Shown: one piece after another, positions 26,049 through 34,536 of the stretch
How positions within the stretch are numbered: the stretch's first letter is position 1
Layout of the letters: every line of letters begins with the position of its first letter
Source of the DNA: Flagellimonas sp. 389
GTDB taxonomy: Bacteria; Bacteroidota; Bacteroidia; Flavobacteriales; Flavobacteriaceae
Assembly: GCF_018449435.1 (NCBI RefSeq)
Contig: NZ_JAHCMU010000007.1
Location: 124,001-188,000, forward strand
Reading direction: 5' to 3'
DNA: 64,000 bases
Made by a program: the position numbers and the translations under genes
The notes under the pieces: model-generated
Told to the model about the DNA's origin: nothing
The model's database searches: none
The model's input: the letters and a program-made list of their open reading frames with translations, nothing else

Positions 26049-26873
26049 ATGAAACAATACCACGACTTACTACACCACGTTTTGGAACACGGGAACCAAA
26101 AAGGTGACCGAACGGGAACAGGAACTATCAGCGTTTTTGGCTATCAAATGCGTTTCGACCTTTCGGAGGGATTCCCTATGGTGACGACCAAGAAACTACA
26201 TTTAAAATCTATTGTGCACGAGCTGTTATGGTTTTTAAAAGGGGATACCAATGTAAAATACCTTCAAGAAAATGGAGTTCGTATCTGGAACGAGTGGGCC
26301 GATGAAAATGGTGATTTGGGACCCGTTTACGGACACCAGTGGCGCAATTGGAACGGAGAGGAAATCGACCAGATCAAGGAAATCGTGGCTACCTTAAAGA
26401 GCAACCCCAATAGCCGTAGGATGTTGGTCTCAGCATGGAATCCGAGCGTATTGCCCGATACTTCCGTTTCCTTCTCCGAAAATGTGGCACAGGGCAAAGC
26501 GGCCTTACCCCCATGCCATGCCTTTTTTCAGTTTTATGTGGCGGATGGCAAACTGTCCTGCCAATTGTACCAACGTAGTGCGGATATCTTTTTGGGCGTA
26601 CCCTTTAATATTGCTTCTTATGCCTTATTTACGATGATGATGGCGCAGGTTTGTGGCTACCACCCCGGTGATTTTATCCACACCTTTGGTGATGCCCATA
26701 TCTATAACAACCATATGGAGCAGGTGAAACTGCAATTGAGCCGTGAGCCAAGGCCTTTGCCCAAGATGAAACTGAACCCTGCAGTAAAGGATATTTTTGG
26801 CTTTACTTTTGATGATTTTGAGTTGATGGACTACAACCCTCATCCACATATTAAAGGGGTTGTAGCCGTGTAA
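26049..26873 (+). CDS. thyA: Thymidylate synthase (ThyA)
   Basis: A 274-residue cytosolic enzyme making dTMP from dUMP with methylene-tetrahydrofolate. Family marks are [18 protein letters not shown] near 20-37 and the active-site cysteine in [33 protein letters not shown] and the C-terminal [11 protein letters not shown] follow, all in order and at standard length. Dihydrofolate reductase, which recycles its dihydrofolate product, lies at 37792-38289. From roughly 26440 the codon use looks more G/C-rich than neighbours, but the protein is fully typical. Confidence 0.97.
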   Translation: MKQYHDLLHHVLEHGNQKGDRTGTGTISVFGYQMRFDLSEGFPMVTTKKLHLKSIVHELLWFLKGDTNVKYLQENGVRIWNEWADENGDLGPVYGHQWRNWNGEEIDQIKEIVATLKSNPNSRRMLVSAWNPSVLPDTSVSFSENVAQGKAALPPCHAFFQFYVADGKLSCQLYQRSADIFLGVPFNIASYALFTMMMAQVCGYHPGDFIHTFGDAHIYNNHMEQVKLQLSREPRPLPKMKLNPAVKDIFGFTFDDFELMDYNPHPHIKGVVAV

Positions 26874-27049
26874 TAAAAGTGAAAGTTGCTATTTCTGATT
26901 CTCTGAATATTTGAACCATTTTTATATCTCACATAAATTGGTAAACAAATACTTGAATGAGGTACAATCTAACTAAGTATAAAATATTTTCGAAAGCAGC
27001 TATCATCAAAATCTCAAAAAATATTACATGTAAAAATAAATACAAGTAG

Positions 27050-27244
27050 TCAATCTCTCAAAACACCAACCACCCCTCTCATCGCTGCCACCACATTTTG
27101 GACATCTTTCTTTTCAAAAGCATCTTCCTCTAAATAGAAAAGCATTTCAATTCCTAAATCCAGTACATCTGAAAATTGTGAAGCTGTACCATAGCTTTCT
27201 TTGATTAAACTCTCCAATTGCCTTATCTGTTTTTCTTTTAGCAT
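27050..27244 (-). CDS. Small helical protein of unknown function, divergent from an HTH regulator
   Basis: A 64-residue protein starting MLKEKQIRQLESLIKES. It is predicted almost entirely helical, with an acidic stretch (LEEDAFEKKD) and a final AAMRGVVGVLRD. The open frame extends 41 codons further, but those run through the operator pair and the HTH gene's start, so the ATG at 27244 is chosen. I do not recognise it. Its position head to head with an XRE-type regulator and the twin operator between them suggest a small two-gene module such as a toxin-antitoxin or phage-type switch, which is inference. Confidence 0.55.
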   Translation of the reverse strand: MLKEKQIRQLESLIKESYGTASQFSDVLDLGIEMLFYLEEDAFEKKDVQNVVAAMRGVVGVLRD

Positions 27245-27268
27245 TATAGTACTATATATAGGTCTATA
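27245..27268. promoter_or_regulatory. Twin operator: two abutting copies of TATAG-NN-CTATA
   Basis: 27245-27256 is a perfect 12-bp palindrome (TATAGTACTATA) and 27257-27268 repeats it with a different centre (TATAGGTCTATA). They abut directly, occupy the 54-bp gap between two divergent small genes, and touch the start codon of the leftward one. This is the typical layout for a dimeric XRE repressor binding two adjacent sites. Confidence 0.7.
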
Positions 27269-27298
27269 AATGTAAACAAAAAATGTCATTTTGGCCCC

Positions 27299-27523
27299 AT
27301 GACAAAAATTAGAGATGATAACTATCTGAAAAGCCTTGGTAAAAGAATTAAGGATATCAGAACCCAAAAAAACATCTCGACGTATGAGCTATCTTATGAA
27401 TCCAATGTATCACGGAGTCAGATAAATTCCATTGAAAAAGGCTCCATTAATACCACTATTAGTACTTTAAAAGCTATTGCTACAGCCCTAGACATAGAGC
27501 TTAAAGATTTGTTTGACTTCTGA
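27299..27523 (+). CDS. XRE-family helix-turn-helix regulator
   Basis: A 74-residue protein that is essentially one HTH_XRE domain. It contains GKRIKDIRTQKNISTYELSY, then the turn and recognition helix in SNVSRSQINSIEKG, and ends in the family-typical ALDIELKDLFDF. There is no separate effector domain. It most likely controls its own gene and the 64-residue protein across the shared gap through the twin operator. Small repressors of this size are common as antitoxins or phage-type switches; which applies is not visible. Confidence 0.88.
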   Translation: MTKIRDDNYLKSLGKRIKDIRTQKNISTYELSYESNVSRSQINSIEKGSINTTISTLKAIATALDIELKDLFDF

Positions 27524-27601
27524 GATAGATTGCTTGTTGAATTATTTAAATGCATTGTAACTTTATAAAGTTCCAAAGCAAACGCTTTAAAAACTCATAT
27601 A

Positions 27602-28129
27602 ATGGCTAGTCTAAAACCACTCCTATACTACCTTATCATTTTATTTGTAGCTATAAGCTGTAAAAAAGAAGAAACAAAAAATTCCACTGAACTAGCAGAT
27701 GAAGTAACTATCATTGCCCAAGAGAAAGAGGCCATTTTGAAAACACTGAACAACGAGACCAAAGCTGCCTTTCAAAGAGATTACGACGCTTGGCAAGAAA
27801 AATGGGTTCATGACCCTGATATCACTAAGATATACCTTGACTTTCCGGAAAATACACTTTCCGAATCCGTGGGTTGGGAGGAAATCAGCGGATTTGTAAA
27901 AACTTTTTTTAAGGAAAATCCAGAACCAGAACCCGTTCCAAAATTATTGGATAGTATTGACGTGCGGCTATACGGAAACGGTGCGTGGGTCACCTACGAG
28001 CAGCAAGATTCGTTACGTGGGCGCAAACGTGAGACCCGACTCATGGAAAAAGTGAACGGCGAATGGAAAATCGCAGGGATGCAAACTACCATTTATGGGT
28101 TTAAAAATGTTAACGAAACATCCAAATAA
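27602..28129 (+). CDS. NTF2-like (SnoaL-type) lipoprotein
   Basis: A 175-residue protein with a lipoprotein signal peptide (LFVAISC, lipid-modified cysteine at residue 20) and a spacer. A cone-shaped NTF2-like domain spans residues 40-170: a helix with DYDAWQEKWVHD, then strands ending GAWVTYEQQD and NGEWKIAGMQTTIYG. NTF2-like proteins range from enzymes to ligand-binding domains, and no catalytic residues can be assigned. Anchoring in an envelope membrane is likely. It stands alone after the HTH gene. Confidence 0.75.
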   Translation: MASLKPLLYYLIILFVAISCKKEETKNSTELADEVTIIAQEKEAILKTLNNETKAAFQRDYDAWQEKWVHDPDITKIYLDFPENTLSESVGWEEISGFVKTFFKENPEPEPVPKLLDSIDVRLYGNGAWVTYEQQDSLRGRKRETRLMEKVNGEWKIAGMQTTIYGFKNVNETSK

Positions 28130-28208
28130 ATCGATTCAATACTATTTGTGAGGTAGCTTGAGAAAGAAAACACCAATTTCACATAGTAGAATACCAGTGA
28201 TGAACTAA

Positions 28209-28592
28209 TTGCCATACTACAAAATCAATTGCAAAATCAAGAAGACCAAAGAAAATAGCGAACATTATACTTGGGGAGATGGCTGCAGCGGATGGTATTT
28301 GGTAAAATCCCAAAGTTTGAGTGTTATAGAGGAATTGATGCCTCCGGGCACATCGGAACAAAAACACTATCACGAGTTTTCGCAACAATTCTTTAGAATC
28401 TTAAAGGGAACGGCCACTTTTGAAATTGAAGATAGCATCATTGAAGTTGAAGCAGGAAACGGTATACACATTCCACCAAAAACAAAGCATTGTATTAAAA
28501 ATGACCAACCAGAAAATCTGGAATTTCTGGTCATTTCCGAGCCAACCACCCGAGGCGATAGACACGAAGAACCTTTTGCACAAGAATATTAA
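28209..28592 (+). CDS. Cupin-domain protein with a TTG start behind an in-frame stop
   Basis: A 127-residue single-domain cupin. The metal-binding motif is visible as HYHEFSQQFFRILKG (two histidines and a glutamine or glutamate) and GIHIPPKTKHCI (third histidine). The only start in frame before the domain is TTG at 28209. It directly follows an in-frame ATG-AAC-TAA at 28200-28208, so the original start may have been lost or the gene may use TTG. The next gene begins 1 bp after its stop. Substrate is unknown. Confidence 0.75.
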   Translation: MPYYKINCKIKKTKENSEHYTWGDGCSGWYLVKSQSLSVIEELMPPGTSEQKHYHEFSQQFFRILKGTATFEIEDSIIEVEAGNGIHIPPKTKHCIKNDQPENLEFLVISEPTTRGDRHEEPFAQEY

Positions 28593-28593
28593 A

Positions 28594-29016
28594 ATGAAAA
28601 CTATTTCCTGGAAAATACATCTAATTGCCAACCCCAAAAGGATTTTTGATTTACTGACCACTCCCGAAGGCAGAAAAAGTTTTTGGGCCGAAAGTGCAGA
28701 AGAAAATAATGGCATTATACATTTTGTTTTCCCTAATGGAGAAACTTATGATAGTGAGATTTTAAAAATCAATCCTAATGAGGAATTTCACATCGACTAC
28801 TTTGATTCGCTTGTAAAGTTTAACATTGAACCTATTGAAAATAGAGGCTCTGATTTGTCATTGATCAATGAAGCAGTACCTGAAAACGATTACAACGAAG
28901 TGCATGCCGGATGGGTTTCGGTTCTTATGAACTTAAAAGCTGTTGCCGACTTTAATTGTGATTTAAGAAATCATGACCCTAAAAGAACTTGGAATCAAGG
29001 CTATGTGGACAATTGA
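28594..29016 (+). CDS. SRPBCC/START-like domain protein (AHSA1-type)
   Basis: A 140-residue protein with the layout of small START-like proteins: HLIANPKRIFDLLTTPEGRKSFW at the start, a central beta sheet, and a long C-terminal helix (EVHAGWVSVLMNLKAVADF). These form a hydrophobic pocket, but no ligand is assigned. The frame is open further upstream within the cupin gene; the ATG at 28594, directly after the cupin stop, is chosen. The two are probably translated together. Confidence 0.8.
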   Translation: MKTISWKIHLIANPKRIFDLLTTPEGRKSFWAESAEENNGIIHFVFPNGETYDSEILKINPNEEFHIDYFDSLVKFNIEPIENRGSDLSLINEAVPENDYNEVHAGWVSVLMNLKAVADFNCDLRNHDPKRTWNQGYVDN

Positions 29017-29040
29017 AGAAATGACTAATAATAAAAAAGA

Positions 29041-29070
29041 AAAACACCCAAGCTTTCACTTGGGTGTTCT
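29041..29070 (-). terminator. Terminator after the repeat lipoprotein gene
   Basis: Arms AACACCCAAG and CTTGGGTGTT enclose a 6-base loop. On the minus strand a T-rich run follows, while the plus-strand side is weaker. It lies between convergent genes and may serve both. Confidence 0.8.
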
Positions 29071-29119
29071 CTTAGAAACAATTAAACAAAAAACCACTCA
29101 TTTTCTTTTTCATACTTGT

Positions 29120-30874
29120 TTAATGCTCTTTAATTCTTGTTACCCTTATAGAGTTGGAGACGGCATAGTTACCTTCTAAACCGGACAACAGATTACTACC
29201 AGCTTCAAGTCCTACCAGTCCTTCTTCGTAAGTAATATGCCAGATGAGGCAAATTCCTTCTCCAGCTTCATCAAAATCAACACCCTCAACAGCTTCAAGG
29301 GTTGGTGGCAAGCCTAAAATATTGTTTTTATCATCCGTAATGACCCATCGTTGAATACTTCCATTGAGTTTGGTATCATCCAATCTGATGCCGCTTACCA
29401 TATCTGGAATCCCATCGACATTGAATGTGTATGGCCCACCGAAAATCTTCCCAGCATGCAATGGATTTCTATTGACCGTTACAAAGTTGGACAGTGCAAA
29501 ATTACCCGATAGATTGTTCAGGTTCTGTCCACCTTCCAGTCCGGACAATTCTCCAGAGTAGGTTAAATGGAAAATATAGCAAGAGCCTACACCGGCACCA
29601 TCAAAATCAACGCCTTTTACGGCATCTAACGTCGGAGGAATCCCCAAGATGTTCTTGGCATCATCTGTAATGACGTAAGTTTGCGCATCGCCTGTAAGTT
29701 CCGAAGCGTCCAATGCAATTGCACTGACCATATCCGGTGTGCCATCCACAACAAAATTATAGGGACCACCTGAAAGAACACCTGCATTCAACTCATTTCT
29801 ATTGACTACTACAAAATTGGAAAGCGCAAAATTGCCTGATAAATCGTTCAAGTTCTGTCCACCTTCCAAACCTGATAGTTCCCCAGAATAGGTCAAATGG
29901 AAGATATAGCAAGAGCCCACACCGGCACCATCAAAATCAACGCCTTTTACTGCTTCCAAAGTTGGAGGAATCCCCAAGATATTCTTGGCATCATCTGTAA
30001 TAACGTAAGTTTGCGCATCGCCCGTTAGTTCTGAAGCGTCCAATGCAATTGCACTGACCATATCCGGTGTGCCATCCACAACAAAATTATAGGGACCACC
30101 TGAAAGAACACCTGCATTCAACCCATTTCTATTGACTACTACAAAATTGGAAAGCGCAAAATTGCCTGATAAATCGTTCAGGTTCTGTCCACCTTCCAGT
30201 CCGGACAATTCCCCAGAATAGGTCAAATGGAAGATATAGCAAGAACCTACACCAGCACCATCAAAATCAACACCCATAACAGCTTCTAACGTTGGTGGGA
30301 TTCCCAAAATATTCTTTGCATCATCCGTGATTACATACGTTTGAGTATCACCAGTAAGCAACGCATCATCCAACGCAATAGCACTGACCATGTCTGGTGC
30401 CCCGTCCACAATAAATTCGTATGGACCTCCCGTTAGCACACCTGCGTTCAAACCGTTCCTAGTAACAGTCAATGAATTAGATAGGTCATACTGCCCAGAT
30501 AGACCACTGGTATTTGAACCAACTTCCAATCCTTGAAGACCATCTTCATAGACAATATGCCAAATAAGGCATATTCCAGCACCGGCTTCATCAAAATCTA
30601 CGCCTTCAACCGCTTCCAATGTTGGTGGTAATCCCAAAATTGTTCCCGCATCGTCCGTAATTACATAACCCCTGTTACTGCCAACTATAGCATTGGCATC
30701 CAAAGTAATTCCACTTACCATATCCGGAATTCCATCAACAGTAAAAGTAAAGGGGCCTCCTGAAAGGACTCCCGCATCCAGTACAATTGGGTTGTCATCG
30801 TCGGTTTCCCCCTTACAGGAAACCAATAAAACACCGACACCCAATAGCATCAATAAAGATTTTAAGTTTTTCAT
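29120..30874 (-). CDS. Lipoprotein of five tandem ~110-residue repeats
   Basis: A 584-residue protein. The lipoprotein signal ends in VLLVSC (cysteine 20), followed by a short acidic linker. From about residue 33 to the end it consists of five repeats of roughly 110 residues. Each reads GGPYxFxVDGxPDMVS, then YVITDD, ILGxPPTLEAV, GVDFDxAG, a cysteine plus IxH, LxGLE and LSN. The repeat belongs to an uncharacterised module common in large Bacteroidota surface proteins. Repeats 3 and 4 are nearly identical at DNA level with a 330-bp period. Upstream codons (to 30952) are rejected because the signal peptide begins at MKNLKSLL. Likely surface-exposed; function unknown. Confidence 0.82.
   Translation of the reverse strand: MKNLKSLLMLLGVGVLLVSCKGETDDDNPIVLDAGVLSGGPFTFTVDGIPDMVSGITLDANAIVGSNRGYVITDDAGTILGLPPTLEAVEGVDFDEAGAGICLIWHIVYEDGLQGLEVGSNTSGLSGQYDLSNSLTVTRNGLNAGVLTGGPYEFIVDGAPDMVSAIALDDALLTGDTQTYVITDDAKNILGIPPTLEAVMGVDFDGAGVGSCYIFHLTYSGELSGLEGGQNLNDLSGNFALSNFVVVNRNGLNAGVLSGGPYNFVVDGTPDMVSAIALDASELTGDAQTYVITDDAKNILGIPPTLEAVKGVDFDGAGVGSCYIFHLTYSGELSGLEGGQNLNDLSGNFALSNFVVVNRNELNAGVLSGGPYNFVVDGTPDMVSAIALDASELTGDAQTYVITDDAKNILGIPPTLDAVKGVDFDGAGVGSCYIFHLTYSGELSGLEGGQNLNNLSGNFALSNFVTVNRNPLHAGKIFGGPYTFNVDGIPDMVSGIRLDDTKLNGSIQRWVITDDKNNILGLPPTLEAVEGVDFDEAGEGICLIWHITYEEGLVGLEAGSNLLSGLEGNYAVSNSIRVTRIKEH
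29711..30190 (-). repeat. 330-bp coding tandem repeat, near-identical copies
   Basis: A stretch of about 150 bp starting at 29711 recurs starting at 30041 with about two mismatches in the portion compared by eye. This gives a 330-bp period within the repeat lipoprotein gene. Outer copies are more diverged, so this pair looks recently duplicated or homogenised. Confidence 0.85.
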
Positions 30875-31101
30875 TTTCTTTTTGTTTTTAAATTGTTCAA
30901 CAAAAGAAGAGTGAAGTTGTTGCAGAATTATCACATCAACATCATAATTCATTACACATTGATTGCCAAATATTTACATCAAAATCAATGTTATTTTGTA
31001 AAGATTTGATGCAAAAACAGACTTTTTAAGAAGTATCCCGTTAAAAGTTTATATAGAACAGTGAACTTTTCGTGATATTTTACCCTTTAATTCGTTGTAT
31101 T

Positions 31102-31815
31102 ATGAAAAAAGTATTGATTGTTGAAGATGATATTGAGATCATTCGTCTTTTAGAGATACACCTTAAGGACCTGGGCTGTAATATTCTTACAGCGACCAGA
31201 GGAGACATAGGACTTAGAAAGGCAATCAATGAAAATCCCGACCTTATTATTTTGGATGTAATGCTTCCGGAAATGGATGGTATTGAAATCTGTCAAAAAA
31301 TACGGGCCAATAACATAAAATCACCAATATTGATGCTTACCGCCCGTTCCGAAGAAATAGATAAGGTGTTGGGGTTGGAAGTGGGTGCAGATGATTACTT
31401 GACCAAACCATTCAGTGTTAGGGAGTTTATAGCAAGGGTAAAGGCCATTTTTAGAAGGCAGAAAATGGATATTGTGGAAAATACTTCGGACGAAAATCCA
31501 AAGCTGATGGAATTTGATGCGCTGTCCATAAATATTGATATGCGCAAAGTGCTCCTAAATGGAAAAAAAATAGAACTATCTCCCAAAGAATTTGAACTTT
31601 TAGTGCTTTTATCCTCCAACCCGGGAAAAAGCTATGACCGCACCAAATTATTGAACATGATTTGGGGCTACGACTTTAAAGGATACGAACACACTGTAAA
31701 CTCCCATATTAACCGACTCCGCGCCAAAATTGAACCGGACATGAGCAATCCAAAATTTATATTGACCACTTGGGGCGTTGGGTATAAATTTAATGAAGAG
31801 CTTATAGGGGCATAA
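31102..31815 (+). CDS. OmpR-family response regulator
   Basis: A 237-residue protein. The receiver domain (1-118) has VEDD near 7-10, phospho-acceptor D52 in LDVMLPEMDG and K in LTKPFSVREF. The C-terminal winged helix (135-232) has the OmpR/PhoB signature ELSPKEFELLVLLSSNPGKS and RLRAKIEP. It is followed after 14 bp by its histidine kinase partner. The frame is open ten codons further upstream but the family start MKKVLIVEDD is used. The signal and targets are unknown; the closest downstream genes are egtB and egtD. Confidence 0.95.
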   Translation: MKKVLIVEDDIEIIRLLEIHLKDLGCNILTATRGDIGLRKAINENPDLIILDVMLPEMDGIEICQKIRANNIKSPILMLTARSEEIDKVLGLEVGADDYLTKPFSVREFIARVKAIFRRQKMDIVENTSDENPKLMEFDALSINIDMRKVLLNGKKIELSPKEFELLVLLSSNPGKSYDRTKLLNMIWGYDFKGYEHTVNSHINRLRAKIEPDMSNPKFILTTWGVGYKFNEELIGA

Positions 31816-31829
31816 CCAAATCATCATAT

Positions 31830-33323
31830 ATGAAAAACAACATACTATCGGTTAGATTCATACTAAAGCTCACCATTTCTTTTTTGGCAATTCTCCTATT
31901 GGCCGGTATAGGGTATACGATTACTTCCATCTATCTTTCCAATAAATACTTTTATGAGACCACACAGCGTTTACATGCCAATCTTGCCCAGGACCTTATA
32001 GACGAAAAGTTTAAGGATACGCATCCTTTTGATTCTACTGGAACGGTAAACAAGGCTTTGTTTGGAGATATTATGCACGACATGATGGCCGTAAACCGTG
32101 CCATTGAGGTTTATCTGTTGGATAAGGATGGAAACGTACTTTATTCCGTTGTTCTAGATCACGATGCACCAGAGACCAAACAAAAGAAAGTGAATCTTGC
32201 CCCCATAAAGCAATTCATCAATGAAAAAGGAAGTAATTATGTGTTGGGCGATGATCCCAAAGATGTATCCAAACAAACTATTTTTTCAGCAGCTCAATTC
32301 AACAAAGACGGGCATGAGGGCTACGTCTACATTATTCTTGCAGGTGAAGATTTTTTAGCTACGCGCAGTGACCTGTTCAATAGCTACTTCATGCGGTTAG
32401 GGTTGGGCGGTTCCCTACTGACCTTGGTTTTCGCCACTTTATTGGGAATTCTTGCCATTTGGTACCTTACCCGCAGTTTGCGAAAAATTATATATGCTGC
32501 AAAACGCTTTCAACAAGGTGATCTGCAATACCGCATAGAAAACGCAGAGAAAACAGATTTGGCAAATGTCGCCAGCACCTATAACAGCATGGCCGATACT
32601 ATTTTGTCCGATATTGAAAAAATAAAGTCCGTGGAACAGCTTCGGCAAGAATTGATAGCCAATATTTCTCACGACCTTAGAACCCCGCTTTCGGTAATAC
32701 AGGGTTATATTGAAACATTGCATATGAAAGATGCAGAACTTTCTGCTGAAGAGCGCGGGGAATACTTAAAAATCATTTCAAGAAGTAGTGAACGGCTTTC
32801 CAAACTAATTTCCCAGTTGTTCGAATATTCCAAACTGGAAGCCAACCAAATTCAGCCAGAAAAAGAGCCTTTTTTGATCAGTGAGCTTGCCAATGACATC
32901 CATGGAAACTATTCCATATTGGCAGAACAGAAAAATATTGACCTAAAATTATCCATGGATACCAATGTACCTTTGGTATTTGCCGATATTTCCCTAGTGG
33001 AGCGTGCCATTCAAAATTTAATGGACAATGCTTTAAAGTTCACTCCGGAAGGAGGTGAGGTTATCGTAAAAATTAAAACGGACGATGACCATGTTGAAAT
33101 AACCATAAAAGATTCAGGCCCCGGAATTCAAAAAGATAATCAAGCTCTAATTTTTGAGCGTTACAGACAGACCAAAGCAGGTAAAGAAAAAGAGGGAACT
33201 GGTTTAGGTCTTGCCATCGTTAAGAAAATAATGGAGATACACGATAGCAGTATAACGGTCTTAAGCAAACCAAACGAGGGCACTTCCTTTAGTTTTAGCC
33301 TTCCGGTTTATTCGGTCAACTAA
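31830..33323 (+). CDS. Membrane sensor histidine kinase
   Basis: A 497-residue protein. Helix 1 spans about 11-34 and helix 2 about 189-214, with a sensor domain of roughly 150 residues between them facing the periplasm. A HAMP linker follows (SLRKIIYAAKRFQQGDLQYR). HisKA has H281 in NISHDLRTPLSVIQGYIETL, and the ATPase domain has N, G1 and G2 boxes (NLMDNALKFTPEGG, DSGPGIQ, GTGLGLAIVKK). It should phosphorylate the adjacent response regulator. The sensor domain has no recognised ligand motif. It ends 36 bp before egtB. Confidence 0.95.
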   Translation: MKNNILSVRFILKLTISFLAILLLAGIGYTITSIYLSNKYFYETTQRLHANLAQDLIDEKFKDTHPFDSTGTVNKALFGDIMHDMMAVNRAIEVYLLDKDGNVLYSVVLDHDAPETKQKKVNLAPIKQFINEKGSNYVLGDDPKDVSKQTIFSAAQFNKDGHEGYVYIILAGEDFLATRSDLFNSYFMRLGLGGSLLTLVFATLLGILAIWYLTRSLRKIIYAAKRFQQGDLQYRIENAEKTDLANVASTYNSMADTILSDIEKIKSVEQLRQELIANISHDLRTPLSVIQGYIETLHMKDAELSAEERGEYLKIISRSSERLSKLISQLFEYSKLEANQIQPEKEPFLISELANDIHGNYSILAEQKNIDLKLSMDTNVPLVFADISLVERAIQNLMDNALKFTPEGGEVIVKIKTDDDHVEITIKDSGPGIQKDNQALIFERYRQTKAGKEKEGTGLGLAIVKKIMEIHDSSITVLSKPNEGTSFSFSLPVYSVN

Positions 33324-33359
33324 TCCATATTTTTTATCTTTAGAGAGTAAAACACTGCT

Positions 33360-34520
33360 ATGATTCTTACCGATTCCCTTTTGGATCTCTTTTTGGAGAC
33401 CCGAAAGCACTCTGAGGATATCTGTCAACCTTTGGAAATTGAAGATTATGTCGTCCAGCCCGTGGTAGATGTAAGTCCACCCAAATGGCATTTAGGCCAC
33501 ACTACCTGGTTCTTTGAGGAATTTATCCTGAAACCACATGCAACCAATTACACCTTATTCGATGAAGACTTCTCTTTTGTCTTTAACAGTTACTATGAAA
33601 CCGTTGGAAAACGAGTGGTACGTTCGGATAGAGGTAATTTGTCCAGACCATCCGTAAAAAAGGTCTATGAGTACCGAAATTATGTTACAGCGGGAATCAA
33701 AAAGTTTTTTGAAACCAATCGGACGGATGAGATCAATTCACTATTGGAAATTGGTATTCACCATGAAAAACAACACCAAGAGTTGTTGTTGACCGATATC
33801 AAGTATATTTTGGGCAACAATCCATTATTGCCCGTATATTCCAACACCTTTAACGACCACCCCATAGAAACCCACCAACAGGATTGGATTACGATAGAAG
33901 ATGGCCTTTATGAGATAGGACATAATTCCGATGATTTTTGTTATGACAATGAATTGGGCAGGCACAAAGTGTATCTTCCTGCTTTTGAAATCTCCAACAA
34001 GTTGGTCACCAATGGGGAATATATCGAGTTCATAAAAGCTGGTGGTTACCAACGTTTTGATATTTGGCATGCCGAGGGATGGGATTGGGTGAATCAAAAC
34101 AATGTTGCTTCACCTTTGTATTGGCACAATATTGAAGGGGAATGGCACAATTATACGGCGCAAGGCCTTCAAACAATTAAAAATGAAGCTCCTTTGACGC
34201 ATATTTCTTATTTTGAAGCTTTTGCCTATGCGCAATGGAAAGGATACCGTATCCCCACGGAGTTTGAGTGGGAAGCCGCGCAATCTTTCTTTCCTTGGGG
34301 CAAGCGATGGGAATGGACCGAAAGCGCCTATCTGCCCTACCCCAATTATGAAAAAGCCGATGGTGCGCTCGGTGAATACAATGGGAAATTTATGGTAAGC
34401 CAGAAAGTACTTAGAGGAAGCTCTGTGGCAACACCAAAAAAACATACAAGACACACTTATAGAAATTTTTTCCACCCCCAATTAAGATGGCAGTTTACCG
34501 GTTTAAGGTTGGCCAAATAA
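33360..34520 (+). CDS. egtB: Ergothioneine biosynthesis protein EgtB (iron-dependent sulfoxide synthase)
   Basis: A 386-residue enzyme that joins trimethylhistidine (hercynine) to a thiol donor using iron and oxygen. The N-terminal DinB-like domain carries iron ligands in PPKWHLGHTTWFF and the HxxxHxE motif of IHHEKQHQELL. The C-terminal sulfatase-modifying-factor (FGE) domain runs from about 180, including DGLYEIGH and the final RNFFHPQLRWQFTGLRLA. It is somewhat shorter than actinobacterial EgtB. It is followed by egtD after 16 bp. No egtA or egtC is adjacent, so the donor could be cysteine or gamma-glutamylcysteine from elsewhere. OvoA is excluded by the missing methyltransferase domain. 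Confidence 0.92.
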   Translation: MILTDSLLDLFLETRKHSEDICQPLEIEDYVVQPVVDVSPPKWHLGHTTWFFEEFILKPHATNYTLFDEDFSFVFNSYYETVGKRVVRSDRGNLSRPSVKKVYEYRNYVTAGIKKFFETNRTDEINSLLEIGIHHEKQHQELLLTDIKYILGNNPLLPVYSNTFNDHPIETHQQDWITIEDGLYEIGHNSDDFCYDNELGRHKVYLPAFEISNKLVTNGEYIEFIKAGGYQRFDIWHAEGWDWVNQNNVASPLYWHNIEGEWHNYTAQGLQTIKNEAPLTHISYFEAFAYAQWKGYRIPTEFEWEAAQSFFPWGKRWEWTESAYLPYPNYEKADGALGEYNGKFMVSQKVLRGSSVATPKKHTRHTYRNFFHPQLRWQFTGLRLAK

Positions 34521-34536
34521 TCACGACATACTATTT

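Noticed and set aside
29711..30190. Regular 330-bp DNA repeats considered as a CRISPR or mobile repeat
   Set aside because: They are in-frame coding repeats of a lipoprotein with 110-residue period and no spacers.
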